Shown here piece after piece: positions 48,266 to 57,240 of a stretch of DNA of 64,000 nt. The first letter of the stretch is position 1; each line of letters starts with the position of its first letter. The stretch lies in the NCBI RefSeq assembly GCF_042408735.1, contig NZ_JBHOQV010000094.1, positions 103,180 through 167,179 on the forward strand, in the 5' to 3' direction. The notes under the pieces are model-generated. The model was not told the origin of the DNA. It saw only the letters and a list, made by a program, of their open reading frames with translations, and ran no database searches. The DNA comes from Thermogemmatispora sp042408735. GTDB taxonomy: Bacteria > Chloroflexota > Ktedonobacteria > Ktedonobacterales > Ktedonobacteraceae. The translations under genes were made by a program, and so were the position numbers.

Positions 48266-48340
48266 GACTCGATGGGCAGGCAGACGGCAGAAGAGAGAAA
48301 CAAGAAGAATAACCACCCCATGCTCGAGTCCTGCCTGCCC
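48266..48340. terminator. Two overlapping inverted repeats between convergent genes
   Basis: GGGCAGGCAG (48274-48283) pairs with CTGCCTGCCC (48331-48340), and GACTCGA (48266-48272) with TCGAGTC (48324-48330). The pairs cross rather than nest, so only one can form at a time or a pseudoknot could form. Confidence 0.4.
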
Positions 48341-48351
48341 TCGCTGCCGCT

Positions 48352-49137
48352 CTAATTCGTGAAATCCTCGGTCACCCAGACGTAGCCCCGGCTATCAAGG
48401 TAGATCCCGATACCAATGCGGTGAAAGGCACTACTGAGCAGGTTACGCCGATGCCCATCATTAGGAGGCTGCTCGTTTAGCATGCTGCTCTCAATGAGCT
48501 GCACGCCGCTCCAGGCATCAGGTGAGGCCGAGGCATAGCCCACATTCTCGCCGCATACACTCCAGGTGATCCCCTCTGCACTCACGCGATCGCAAGGGGC
48601 AGCTTCGCCGGGGCAGGCGTGACTGAGACCACAGTGAGCCATGTTCCAGCTATGCAAGCGCGCGCCGGCTGAGAGGGTCCCATCCAGCGTATAAGCAGGC
48701 AGACCCTGACTGGCCCGATCGCGGTTGATGAGGGCCAAGAGCTGCTGCCGTAGCTGACTTTCCTGACTTGTCTCTGCGGGAGGAGCTCCATAGGGGCCGC
48801 TGCCCCCAGGCGCCAGCGTCGGAACAGGGGTAGCTGCTGGAGAGCCAGAACGCCCTGCGGTGGGACTGGGAGCTGGCGTCGAACGAGAGCGCCCGGTTAC
48901 GCTCGGGGTCGCCGTCCCCTCGCCGTGACCCGTGATGCTAATAGGGGTAGCTGCTCCCATAGCCCCGGAAGCTGTTGCCGTTGCCCGTGGCCCACCTGCA
49001 GGAGAGGATCTACTGCTCCCCGGCGTGGCTGATCCTTCCCCTGACGCCGGACCCATGGCCGGCAAACTTCCACAACCGGCCAGCCAGGTCAATGCTAGAG
49101 CGAGGAGCAGCAGCCACGCCAGCCGCCTCTTGCTCAT
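48352..49137 (-). CDS. CAP/SCP-domain lipoprotein
   Basis: This 261-residue lipoprotein has a signal peptide ending in LTWLAGC (lipobox), a Ser/Thr/Pro/Gly-rich spacer of about 90 residues and a C-terminal CAP (SCP/PR1-like) domain from about 125 on. It shows LRQQLLALINRDRASQGLPA, LSAGARLHSWNMAHCGLSHA, SVCGENVGYA and NDGHRRNLLSSAFHRIGIGI, ending RGYVWVTEDF. The HNxxxxxLN-like helix and the GENVGY and GHRRNL motifs are typical. Cysteines in the domain probably form disulfides. ATG 49137 follows GGAGGAGG; GTG 49140 is adjacent. Role unknown; it acts outside the cell membrane. Confidence 0.9.
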   Translation of the reverse strand: MSKRRLAWLLLLALALTWLAGCGSLPAMGPASGEGSATPGSSRSSPAGGPRATATASGAMGAATPISITGHGEGTATPSVTGRSRSTPAPSPTAGRSGSPAATPVPTLAPGGSGPYGAPPAETSQESQLRQQLLALINRDRASQGLPAYTLDGTLSAGARLHSWNMAHCGLSHACPGEAAPCDRVSAEGITWSVCGENVGYASASPDAWSGVQLIESSMLNEQPPNDGHRRNLLSSAFHRIGIGIYLDSRGYVWVTEDFTN

Positions 49138-49472
49138 CACGGCCTCCTCCCTTCTCCAGGCTTTCGGTATCTACTCTGAGGCGAAGTCACTCTCTTCAGC
49201 GCTTGAAGATCAGTCTGGCAGCAATTGTAACATAAGCGGCCCAGCACGTAGCGAGCAAGCAGAGAAAGCGGAGGATGACTAGTACTGAAGTCCTGGAGAA
49301 AGAGAAGGTGGAAGGCTCAACCGTCTACCTTGCACAATACGATTGTTCATCCTCTGGCAGGCATGGCTGGGCGCGTTGACAATGCCGCATACGAAGCAGT
49401 ACAATTCGGGCAGGCATCTCTTCTTGTAGGACAAATGTGGCTTGTGGTAACAGATGGGAAGGAAACCGAGGC
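49138..49472. other. Divergent intergenic region
   Basis: This gap between the CAP lipoprotein and the coiled-coil gene holds a strong plus-strand promoter (49376-49405) and no gene. Confidence 0.5.
49376..49405 (+). promoter_or_regulatory. Sigma-70 promoter for the coiled-coil protein gene
   Basis: A perfect -35 TTGACA (49376-49381) is followed after 18 bp by TACAAT (49400-49405). Transcription should start near 49412, about 60 bp before the ATG. Confidence 0.75.
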
Positions 49473-50288
49473 ATGTCTGAAGATACCCAAGATCAAACAG
49501 ATCATGCTTTTGAGCGTGCCATTACCACCCTGTGCAACTGTCGGAGTCTGATCCGTCATCATCCTGAGCTGCCAGCATTCCAGCGCGAACAACTGCTTAG
49601 CGATATCGAAAAGACCCTGGAACTCTTGCAGACCTGGGCCGCCAAAGCAGCCCAAGAAGCCCTGTTGTCCGCCGGGCCAGCGTCCCAACGGCCTTCACAT
49701 GAGCAATCGACCTTACGCGCCCTCTATCAGCTCTATCAGGAGCACGTCAACTCACCGCAAGCCAGCACCCAGGTACTCAGTGCCCGCTTCAACGAAACCC
49801 TTACAACCCTGAAGGAACTTCAGGACCTCATTCAGGAATGCAGCGATCTCGATCTAGAGAGTGATCAGCACCAACTCAGCACTGCCCTGCAACGGGTCGG
49901 AGCCTTCACGGCGGACCTCTACTGTCTCTTTATGGAATTCCGTCGCTCGTTGGCGGCGATTCTTGACGAGCAAAGCAGCTACATCCATACCGAAGAATTG
50001 ACCAGCCTGCAGCGCCTGCGCCTGCCAGAGGAAGCAAAGCCAGCGCCCCCCGTGCTACGCTCCCTGCACCTGCGTGAAGACCATCGCCGACTCGACGAGC
50101 AGAGACAGGCCCTGACCAGCCGGCTCGGCGACGCCACAGCCTTTCTCGTTCTGCTAGAGGAAGGTCTCCGCAGCGACCTTAAGCGGCGCAATGAAATTAT
50201 CAGCCACCTCCATAGTATCGGGCAGCTACTGCGCGACATGGCTGGTTTGCTCGCTGGCTACGAAGAAACGCTGAGGGCCATCCTCTAG
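49473..50288 (+). CDS. Coiled-coil protein of unknown function
   Basis: This 271-residue soluble protein is almost all helical and rich in Leu, Gln and Glu. Likely coiled-coil stretches are near 35-55 (LLSDIEKTLELLQTWAAKAA), 95-125 (FNETLTTLKELQDLIQECSD) and 190-265 (LREDHRRLDEQRQALTSRLG; RNEIISHLHSIGQLLRDMAG). No catalytic motif, signal or membrane helix is seen, and I do not recognise a family. ATG 49473 has GGAAGG upstream and a strong promoter precedes it. It is followed by convergent genes, so it is monocistronic. Confidence 0.7.
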   Translation: MSEDTQDQTDHAFERAITTLCNCRSLIRHHPELPAFQREQLLSDIEKTLELLQTWAAKAAQEALLSAGPASQRPSHEQSTLRALYQLYQEHVNSPQASTQVLSARFNETLTTLKELQDLIQECSDLDLESDQHQLSTALQRVGAFTADLYCLFMEFRRSLAAILDEQSSYIHTEELTSLQRLRLPEEAKPAPPVLRSLHLREDHRRLDEQRQALTSRLGDATAFLVLLEEGLRSDLKRRNEIISHLHSIGQLLRDMAGLLAGYEETLRAIL

Positions 50289-50480
50289 AATCAGAACAGC
50301 GGAGGGTCAGGCCCGTCAGCGCTTCTTCCTCGCTAGCCCGCTTTGCGCGGCCAGGGACTGTCTGGCTCGTAAAGAGGACAGACAAGCGAAGATAGGGGAA
50401 CAAGCCAGCAGAGCAATGCCAGGTGCATATGCTGCACAGCCCGGGGGGCGTAGAGAGCAAGCAGACAAGCGCTGTCTGGC

Positions 50481-50903
50481 CTAAAGCGCCGCCAGAGCCG
50501 CCTGTGCCACCTCCATGTCCTGAGTATAGTGTCCGCCGCTCACCCCGATGCCGCCAATAATCCCCTCGGCAGTCTTAATAGCGAAGCCGCCACCGAAAAC
50601 GATCAAGCGATCCGTCTTAATGATCCCATGCAACAAAGGAGGATCGTTCTTAATAAACTCAAACCACTCGTGGGTTGCCATGCCCCCGAAACTCACCGCT
50701 GTATAAGCCTTATCCTGAGCGATCTGAACGCTCAAGAGCGGCGCCCCATCCATGCGGCTGAATGCCTTTAAAGTACCATCTGGATCGCAGATTGCAATAC
50801 ACATTGGTACACCAATTTCGCGAGCTTTAGCCTCAGCAGCAGCGATGAGGCGATGGGCAGCTTCAATCGAAATGCTCGGCTTCTGAAAGCTATTCTCGGC
50901 CAT
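50481..50903 (-). CDS. GlcG/HbpS-like DUF336 protein
   Basis: This 140-residue protein has the DUF336 (GlcG/HbpS) fold: ISIEAAHRLIAAAEAKAREI, VPMCIAICDPDGTLKAFSRM, AQDKAYTAVSFGGMATHEWF and GGFAIKTAEGIIGGIGVSGG. Some members bind haem or cobalamin, and others are encoded next to glycolate or diol enzymes. Here the neighbour downstream on the same strand boundary is a PEP-mutase-family lyase 195 bp away (upstream in transcription), so a shared small-acid catabolism role is possible. It has no signal peptide. Confidence 0.88.
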   Translation of the reverse strand: MAENSFQKPSISIEAAHRLIAAAEAKAREIGVPMCIAICDPDGTLKAFSRMDGAPLLSVQIAQDKAYTAVSFGGMATHEWFEFIKNDPPLLHGIIKTDRLIVFGGGFAIKTAEGIIGGIGVSGGHYTQDMEVAQAALAAL

Positions 50904-51098
50904 CGTCGGCTCCTTTCATTGATCTCCAACAAGAGCAAGATCCAGTCGACCAGCACAAGCAAAGACAGGCGTCGCTTCTTGAACGGCATCAGAAAGACAC
51001 TCAGCCCAAGCCAGCGCGTCCACAGCGTAGCCCAGCCGCTAGAAGGCAGTCTAGCCAGCAGCCTCTAGCTAAGCGATCGGCCCTGGCAGGCCTAACCC

Positions 51099-52010
51099 TC
51101 AGCCCTGTTGAGGAGGTGAAGCGGCCTCCTGGCGTCCACCATACACACCATAACGAGCCTCTAGCTCCTGGATAAAAGGCAAGCCGACCAGCTCGGTAAA
51201 CTGCTGGAAGCTCACTGACTGTTCAGAGAAAGCCAGAGGTGTCTCTCCTCGCTTCAGTCCTTCCAACAAACGCAGCATGGCATGGGTGGCGGTAAAGAGC
51301 AGGGCGACGGGGAAAAGTACCAACTTAAAACCCAACTCCCGAATCTCGCTCAACGAGAGCGGAGGAGTCTTCCCGCTCTGCGCCCAATTGAAGAGCAGAG
51401 GCACATCGGGGAAAGCCTGGACAATAGCGCGCAGCTCCTCCAACGTACGGGGGGCCTCAATAAAAATCACATCGGCTCCTGCCTCGCGATAGGCGCGACC
51501 GCGGCGTAGGGCCTCCTCAAAGCCGAGCACCGCTGCGGCATCGGTGCGCGCAATGATCACAAAATCAGGGTCCTGGCGAGCTTCCACTGCTGCGCGCACC
51601 TTCTGGACCATCTCCTCCATTGGAATCACCTGCTTCCCCTCCATATGCCCACACTTCTTGGGCCAGACCTGATCTTCAAGATGCAGTCCGGCCACACCGG
51701 CCCGCTCATACTCGCGCACCGTGCGGCGCACATTCAGTGGATTCCCATAGCCCGTATCAGCATCAGCAATCAGGGGCACCTCGCCGGTCACCGCCGCCAG
51801 CGCTGCCGCACGGCTCACCATCTCACTCATAGTTAGCAAACCAACATCAGGCATTCCGAGCACGCTGGCCGACGTGCCAAAGCCTGTCATATAGACCACA
51901 GAGAAACCAGCCTGAGCAATCAGGCGCGCGCTCAAGGCATCGTAGGCTCCCGGGGCCACCACTAAATCAGGGCCGGCCAGTAACTGGCGCAAGCGCGTTG
52001 TCACTCGCAT
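51099..52010 (-). CDS. Isocitrate lyase/PEP mutase-family protein (2-methylisocitrate lyase or oxaloacetate decarboxylase type)
   Basis: This 303-residue TIM-barrel enzyme is of the ICL/PEPM superfamily. Key runs are VVAPGAYDALSARLIAQAGF, VYMTGFGTSASVLGMPDVGL, LIADADTGYGNPLNVRRTVR (metal-binding DAD), LHLEDQVWPKKCGHMEGKQV with the catalytic KKCGH, and FVIIARTDAAAV. KKCGH is shared by methylisocitrate lyase (PrpB), carboxyvinyl-carboxyphosphonate phosphorylmutase and oxaloacetate decarboxylases, so the exact carbon-carbon cleavage cannot be fixed. No methylcitrate synthase is nearby. ATG 52010 has AAGGAAAGGG upstream; the frame to 52088 is unconserved. Confidence 0.88.
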   Translation of the reverse strand: MRVTTRLRQLLAGPDLVVAPGAYDALSARLIAQAGFSVVYMTGFGTSASVLGMPDVGLLTMSEMVSRAAALAAVTGEVPLIADADTGYGNPLNVRRTVREYERAGVAGLHLEDQVWPKKCGHMEGKQVIPMEEMVQKVRAAVEARQDPDFVIIARTDAAAVLGFEEALRRGRAYREAGADVIFIEAPRTLEELRAIVQAFPDVPLLFNWAQSGKTPPLSLSEIRELGFKLVLFPVALLFTATHAMLRLLEGLKRGETPLAFSEQSVSFQQFTELVGLPFIQELEARYGVYGGRQEAASPPQQG

Positions 52011-52424
52011 CCTAATTCCCTTTCCTTCTCTTCTCCTCCCGCACACGGGAGATACTCGTGGCTGGGCTGGTGGGCATCTCCCAACCAAAGCAGAACCAGC
52101 TATTCTGCTACTGGCAAGTGTAGCCTATGTACTGCCTTGCTGCAAGCAACCTACAAGGCAAGCCTCTGCCAGTCAGCAAATCACCAAGAGAAGGCCGCGT
52201 TCTGGACCGGGATTTGCCGCCGGGCGGAGGCAGGTGTTATCATAGAAGAGGCAACCTCTTAGTGTAGCGATGACAATAAAAGCTCAAGGGCAGCGGCGAA
52301 CGAAGAGCGCGGCCGCTGCCGTAGATTGTCCCGCGTGGGAATAAAACCGGCCCGCAGGCTCTTTCCACTAAAGAGAGGGGTAGAACAAAAGAACGGCATG
52401 ATGCCTTGACCAGAGGAGAAGAGC
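52011..52424. other. Divergent region upstream of the pentose-phosphate cluster
   Basis: This gap holds the promoter of the tal-pgi unit (52214-52243) and, at the predicted transcript start, a small hairpin AAGAGG-CAA-CCTCTT (52246-52260) that could stabilise the 5' end. No gene was found. Confidence 0.5.
52214..52243 (+). promoter_or_regulatory. Promoter of the tal-pgi unit
   Basis: TTGCCG (52214-52219) and TATCAT (52238-52243) are 18 bp apart with TGT before the -10. The predicted leader is about 175 nt. Confidence 0.55.
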
Positions 52425-53570
52425 ATGGCAAATCCCTTGTTACAACTGAAGGACTACGGACAGAGTGTTTGGTACGACAATATTGACCGCGCGCAGCTAG
52501 AATCCGGGGAGTTCAAACGTCTCCTGGAGGAGGATGGCATTACTGGGGTCACAGCCAACCCTACCATCTTCGACAAGGCCATTAGCAGTGGGCACGCCTA
52601 CGATGCCCAAATTGAGGAGCTAATTCGCCAGGGGAAGGGAGTTGAGGAGATCTATGACGCCCTGGTCGTACGCGATGTCCAGACCGTAGCCGATCTGCTG
52701 CGTCCCATCTACGAGCGCAGCGCTGGGGTGGACGGCTATGTCAGCCTGGAAGTCTCACCGGACCTCGCTCACGATACAGAGGGGACATTGGCGGCGGTGC
52801 GCCACTACTGGCAGCTCGTCAATTGCCCAAACCTGATGATCAAGATTCCTGCCACCCCTGAAGGGCTGCCTGCCATTCAACAGGCCTTAACCGAAGGCTA
52901 CAATATCAACATTACCCTCATTTTCTCCATTCAGACCTATCGTGAAGTAGCCGAGGCCTACCTGACAGCCCTGGAGAACCGCAACGCCGAGGGGCAGGAC
53001 ATCGGTAACATCGCCTCGGTGGCCAGCTTCTTTGTCAGCCGCGTTGACACCCTGGTTGACAAGCTGCTTGACGAGAAAATCAAAGCTACTGGTGATCCTG
53101 CCGAGCAGGCTCGGCTCCGCTCGCTGCAAGGCAAAGCGGCTATTGCTAATGCACGCCTGGTCTATCAGGAATTCAAACGCATCTTTAGCTCACCGCGCTT
53201 TGCTGCCCTGCGCCAGCTTGGTGCCCACGTACAGCGTCCGCTGTGGGCCAGCACCAGCACCAAGAACCCAGCCTACCGTGACGTTCTCTACGCGGAGGAG
53301 CTGATCGGCCCCGATACGGTCGATACCATGCCCTACGAAACGATCGAGAAGTTCCGCGATCACGGACGGGTTCGCTACAGCATCGAAGACGACCTTGATG
53401 GCGCACGGGCCCTGTTCAAGGAGCTGGAGCAACTCGGCATCTCCTACGAGGCGGTCACGCAGCAGCTCCTCGAGGAAGGCGTACAGAAATTCGCCGACTC
53501 CTATCATCAGTTGCTCAACACCATTCGCGCCCGTCAGCAGGCGCTCAAAGAGAGGCAGGTTTCGCGGTGA
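52425..53570 (+). CDS. tal: Transaldolase
   Basis: This enzyme moves a three-carbon unit between sedoheptulose-7-phosphate and glyceraldehyde-3-phosphate in the non-oxidative pentose phosphate path. It is 381 residues, the length of the long bacterial (TalB2/actinobacterial) class. Hallmarks are GITGVTANPTIFDKAIS, GYVSLEVSPDLAHDTEGTLA, LMIKIPATPEGLPAI with the Schiff-base lysine, and INITLIFSIQTYREVAEAYL. The C-terminal RPLWASTSTKNPAYRDVLY is also typical. Its stop overlaps the pgi GTG by four bases (GTGA), so translation is coupled. Confidence 0.96.
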   Translation: MANPLLQLKDYGQSVWYDNIDRAQLESGEFKRLLEEDGITGVTANPTIFDKAISSGHAYDAQIEELIRQGKGVEEIYDALVVRDVQTVADLLRPIYERSAGVDGYVSLEVSPDLAHDTEGTLAAVRHYWQLVNCPNLMIKIPATPEGLPAIQQALTEGYNINITLIFSIQTYREVAEAYLTALENRNAEGQDIGNIASVASFFVSRVDTLVDKLLDEKIKATGDPAEQARLRSLQGKAAIANARLVYQEFKRIFSSPRFAALRQLGAHVQRPLWASTSTKNPAYRDVLYAEELIGPDTVDTMPYETIEKFRDHGRVRYSIEDDLDGARALFKELEQLGISYEAVTQQLLEEGVQKFADSYHQLLNTIRARQQALKERQVSR

Positions 53571-55312
53571 CAGCACAACAGGAGCCAGAGCCACAATTTG
53601 AAGCCGAAAGTGCTCTTCAAGCGCAGGTGCAAGCGGCGTGGCAGCGTCTGGATAACGAACAGGTCGCGCGGCGGATCTGGGAGCGCGATGCCAGTCTCTG
53701 GAAGAGCGACCCGGCGGTCCAGCAAGAGATCCGCGAGCGCCTCGGCTGGCTAACCGTTGCCGGCACCATGCAGGAGCGCCTAACGGAGATCGAGAGCCTC
53801 GTAGAAGCGGTACGGCGAGACGGCTATCAGTACGCTGTACTGCTGGGGATGGGAGGGAGCAGCCTCTGTCCCGAGGTACTGCGTCTGACCTTCGGCGTCA
53901 CGCCCGGCTACCTGGACCTGTTCGTACTCGATACCACTGATCCTGACACCATCCGCGCCGTTGAAGAGCGCATCGACCTCAATAAAACGCTCTTCATCGT
54001 CGCTTCCAAGTCGGGCGAGACCATTGAGACGCTCTCGCACTTTCGCTACTTCTGGCAACGGGTCAGCGAGTTGGGCGGCGAGAGTGGGGCCCACTTCATT
54101 GCGATCACCGATCCGGGTACCTCCCTGGAGCGGCTCGCCCGTGACCATCACTTCCGCCACGTCTTTGCCAACCCGCCCGACATTGGAGGACGCTACTCGG
54201 CGCTCTCTTTCTTCGGCCTGGTCCCTGGTGCTCTAATTGGTCTCGACCTCAAGCGACTGCTAGAGCGTGCTCAAGCGGCCATGACTCGCTGTAGTGCCGT
54301 ACGCGCTGCCGCTGACAATCCCGGCTTGCGCCTCGGGGCGATTCTAGGAGCTCTCGGTACCCACGGGCGTGACAAGATCACCTTTGTGCTCTCCCCAGCC
54401 ATTGCCAGCTATGGCTATTGGGTTGAGCAGCTCATTGCCGAAAGCACTGGTAAAGAGGGGCGTGGTCTCTTGCCTGTCGAAGGGGAGGCCTTGGGCGTTC
54501 CCGACGTCTATGGCGATGACCGCCTCTTCGTCTACCTACGGCTAGAAGGCGACGACAACGCCGCCCTTGATGAGGGTCTGCAGCGCCTGCGCGCCGCAGG
54601 TCAACCGCTAGTACGTTTCCAGTTGCCTGACCGTTATGAGCTGGGAGCCCAGTTCTTCATCTGGGAGCTGGCCACAGCGGTCGCTGGCATCTTCCTACAG
54701 ATCAACGCTTTCGATCAACCCAACGTCCAAGAGAGCAAGGATAACACAGCCCGGCTCCTGGAACGCTTCCGTCGGGAAGGGAAGCTCCCCGAGCTGGAAC
54801 CAGTCGTCAGCGAAGGAGCGCTGCGCATCTACGGCAGAAAGTTGAGCGAGGGAGAAGAGGGTCTAGACAACTACCTGCGTGCCTTCCTCGGCCAGGTACG
54901 TCCAGGCGACTACATTGCCCTCATGGCCTATGTTCAGCGCAGCGAAGTCAATGAGAGCGCCCTGCAGGCGCTACGTCTGCGCCTGCGTGATCGCTACCGC
55001 GTTGCGACAACGCTCGGCTATGGTCCGCGCTTTCTACACTCGACCGGCCAGTTGCACAAAGGTGGGCCCAACAACGGCGTCTTTCTCCAGATCACCGGTG
55101 ATATGCAGCAGGACATCGCCATTCCGGGCGAGTCCTATACCTTTGGCATCCTGAAAGAAGCGCAGGCGCTGGGCGATCTCTTCGCCCTCTCCGCGCATCA
55201 GCGACGCAACATCCGCATTGCTATCGGAGGTGATCTGGCTGCCGGCCTGCAGGCCCTTGCACAACGGCTGGCCCCCGTAGAGACGCAAGGCGACGGACAG
55301 CCCTCGCGCTGA
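53567..55312 (+). CDS. pgi: Glucose-6-phosphate isomerase
   Basis: This 581-residue isomerase interconverts glucose-6-phosphate and fructose-6-phosphate. It has two SIS-type sugar-isomerase folds. Key runs are AVLLGMGGSSLCPEVLRLTF, LFIVASKSGETIETLSHFRY, GGRYSALSFFGLVPGALIGL and LIAESTGKEGRGLLPVEGEA, with the late FLHSTGQLHKGGPNNGVFLQ. The sequence resembles the Pgi half of transaldolase-Pgi fusion proteins. Here the two are separate frames that overlap by GTGA. It is longer than typical Pgi because of an N-terminal helical region before the first fold. GTG start. Confidence 0.93.
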   Translation: MTAQQEPEPQFEAESALQAQVQAAWQRLDNEQVARRIWERDASLWKSDPAVQQEIRERLGWLTVAGTMQERLTEIESLVEAVRRDGYQYAVLLGMGGSSLCPEVLRLTFGVTPGYLDLFVLDTTDPDTIRAVEERIDLNKTLFIVASKSGETIETLSHFRYFWQRVSELGGESGAHFIAITDPGTSLERLARDHHFRHVFANPPDIGGRYSALSFFGLVPGALIGLDLKRLLERAQAAMTRCSAVRAAADNPGLRLGAILGALGTHGRDKITFVLSPAIASYGYWVEQLIAESTGKEGRGLLPVEGEALGVPDVYGDDRLFVYLRLEGDDNAALDEGLQRLRAAGQPLVRFQLPDRYELGAQFFIWELATAVAGIFLQINAFDQPNVQESKDNTARLLERFRREGKLPELEPVVSEGALRIYGRKLSEGEEGLDNYLRAFLGQVRPGDYIALMAYVQRSEVNESALQALRLRLRDRYRVATTLGYGPRFLHSTGQLHKGGPNNGVFLQITGDMQQDIAIPGESYTFGILKEAQALGDLFALSAHQRRNIRIAIGGDLAAGLQALAQRLAPVETQGDGQPSR

Positions 55313-55689
55313 GGAGACACTAGCAAGCGCACAGAGGTGCGTGGAAGAGCCGTGCCGTCTTGAACCCTGGAAGGAAAGCGACACTACCGGGCAGGAGGAG
55401 CAAGGCATCTGCCAAAGGGCAGACCTGGCAGGCTCCTCCTTCAGCAAAGTGCTGCCTAGCCGGGGGCGGCCTCCGGCTCAGTCGGCTTGCCAGCCTGCCT
55501 GGCCCGAGCATATGGGAAGATCTTCAGAAGATTTTAAATCTGCACAAGTATTGCACTACAATGAATATAGCCGATGACAGGCGATGAGAGGTCCTGGTTA
55601 CAGACCCGGTAACGGACGAGCAACCTGGAACTCAGTCGAGAGCGTCTATTGTCTGTCAAGAACAAGTGATGACCAGGAGAATATCATCG
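55313..55689. promoter_or_regulatory. Gap before zwf with candidate promoter
   Basis: TTTAAA (55533-55538) and TACAAT (55557-55562) are 18 bp apart, in an AT-rich pocket about 130 bp before zwf. It could give zwf its own transcription. No gene was found in this 377-bp stretch. Confidence 0.45.
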
Positions 55690-57240
55690 ATGCCTCAACG
55701 CAGCGCGGTCGAGGCGCCCAATCCCCTACGCGAAGGGCTGCGCATCAAGCACAGTCCTGAGCCCTGCGCGATGGTGATTTTTGGGGCGACTGGCGATCTC
55801 ACCCATCGGAAACTCTTGCCTGCTCTCTACAATCTAGCCTTAGAACACCCGCTGCCAGCGGGCTTTTCCGTCATAGGCTTTGCGCGCCGGCCTTACACCG
55901 ATGAGCAGTTCCGAGAGCAGGCTTTTGAGGCTATCAACGAATATTCGCGCCAGAAGCCCATCAATCAGCAGGTCTGGGAGAGTTTTGCGTCCGGCATCTT
56001 CTACCTGCAGTCTGACTTTCACAACCAGGCGGGCTACGAAAAGCTCAATGCCCTGCTCAATCGGCTGGATCGGGAGCGTGGCACGGGCGGCAACCGCATC
56101 TTCTACCTGTCGACACCGCCGAGCCAGTACCCTGAGATCATCCAGCGCCTGGGAGCAGCCGGCCTGAACAAGAGCCGCAAGGGCTGGACACGCATCATCA
56201 TCGAAAAGCCTTTTGGCCATGACCTGGCCTCAGCCCGAGAACTGAACCGCCAGGTGCTGCGCGTTTTCAAGGAAGAGCAGGTCTATCGTATCGATCACTA
56301 TCTGGGCAAAGAGACCGTTCAGAACATACTGGTCTTCCGCCTGGCTAACGGCATCTTCGAGCCAGTCTGGAATCGCCGCTACGTGGACCATGTCCAGATC
56401 ACCGTAGCGGAGAACATCGGCCTTGAAGGGCGAGCGGCCTACTATGAAGAAGCGGGCGCGATTCGCGACATGGTGCAGAACCATATGATGCAGTTGCTGA
56501 CCCTGGTCGCGATGGAGCCGCCGATCGCCTTTGACGCCACAGCGGTACGCGACGAAAAGGTCAAGGTGCTGCATGCCCTGCAGCCGCTGCAGGGGCAAAA
56601 TGCCCTGCTCAACACCGTTCGTGGTCAGTATACCGCTGGCTGGATGAATGGACGGCTGGTGCCTGGCTATACGGAAGAGCCTGGCGTCCGGCCTGATTCC
56701 ACCACAGAGACCTACGTGGCCCTTAAGGTCTTCGTTGACAACTGGCGCTGGGCAGACGTGCCCTTCTACCTGCGCACTGGCAAGCGCCTGCCCAAGCGCG
56801 TGACCGAGATCGCTATTCAGTTCAAGCAACCGCCTTCGATGTTCTGGCAGCGCAGCAACATCCAGGGGCAGATCGAACCCAACGTGATTGTGCTGCGCAT
56901 CCAGCCAGACGAAGGCATCTCCTTGCGCTTCGGCGCCAAAGTCCCGGGCACCGAGATGCAGATCCGCTCGGTCAACATGGACTTCTTCTATGGCTCATCC
57001 TTCATGCGTCCGCAGCCGGAGGCCTATGAGCGGCTGCTGCTAGACTGCATGCTAGGTGACTCCACGCTCTTCACACGCCGGGATGAGGTAGAAGCGGCCT
57101 GGGAGTTCATTCAGGGAATTATGGATGCCTGGGCCGAAGCGCCGCGCGAGACCATCCATCCCTATGAGGCTGGGACCTGGGGCCCCCAGGCCGCCGACGA
57201 GTTCATTTGGCGCGACGGGCGCCGCTGGCGACGGCCCTGA
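55690..57240 (+). CDS. zwf: Glucose-6-phosphate 1-dehydrogenase
   Basis: This 516-residue enzyme oxidises glucose-6-phosphate to 6-phosphogluconolactone with NADP, the entry step of the oxidative pentose phosphate path. Motifs are VIFGATGDLTHRKLLPALYN (dinucleotide site), IIIEKPFGHDLASARELN and the active-site VYRIDHYLGKETVQNILVFR. Later runs DMVQNHMMQLLTLVAMEPP and VPFYLRTGKRLPKRVTEIAI are also standard. ATG 55690 has AGGAGA nine bases upstream; GTG 55666 and ATG 55669 would add a few unconserved residues. opcA, its assembly partner, lies downstream after a long gap. Confidence 0.96.
   Translation: MPQRSAVEAPNPLREGLRIKHSPEPCAMVIFGATGDLTHRKLLPALYNLALEHPLPAGFSVIGFARRPYTDEQFREQAFEAINEYSRQKPINQQVWESFASGIFYLQSDFHNQAGYEKLNALLNRLDRERGTGGNRIFYLSTPPSQYPEIIQRLGAAGLNKSRKGWTRIIIEKPFGHDLASARELNRQVLRVFKEEQVYRIDHYLGKETVQNILVFRLANGIFEPVWNRRYVDHVQITVAENIGLEGRAAYYEEAGAIRDMVQNHMMQLLTLVAMEPPIAFDATAVRDEKVKVLHALQPLQGQNALLNTVRGQYTAGWMNGRLVPGYTEEPGVRPDSTTETYVALKVFVDNWRWADVPFYLRTGKRLPKRVTEIAIQFKQPPSMFWQRSNIQGQIEPNVIVLRIQPDEGISLRFGAKVPGTEMQIRSVNMDFFYGSSFMRPQPEAYERLLLDCMLGDSTLFTRRDEVEAAWEFIQGIMDAWAEAPRETIHPYEAGTWGPQAADEFIWRDGRRWRRP

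Noticed and set aside
53567..53570. Programmed -1 frameshift joining tal and pgi
   Set aside because: The frames would allow it, but no slippery heptamer or downstream pseudoknot is visible; ordinary GTGA coupling explains the overlap.
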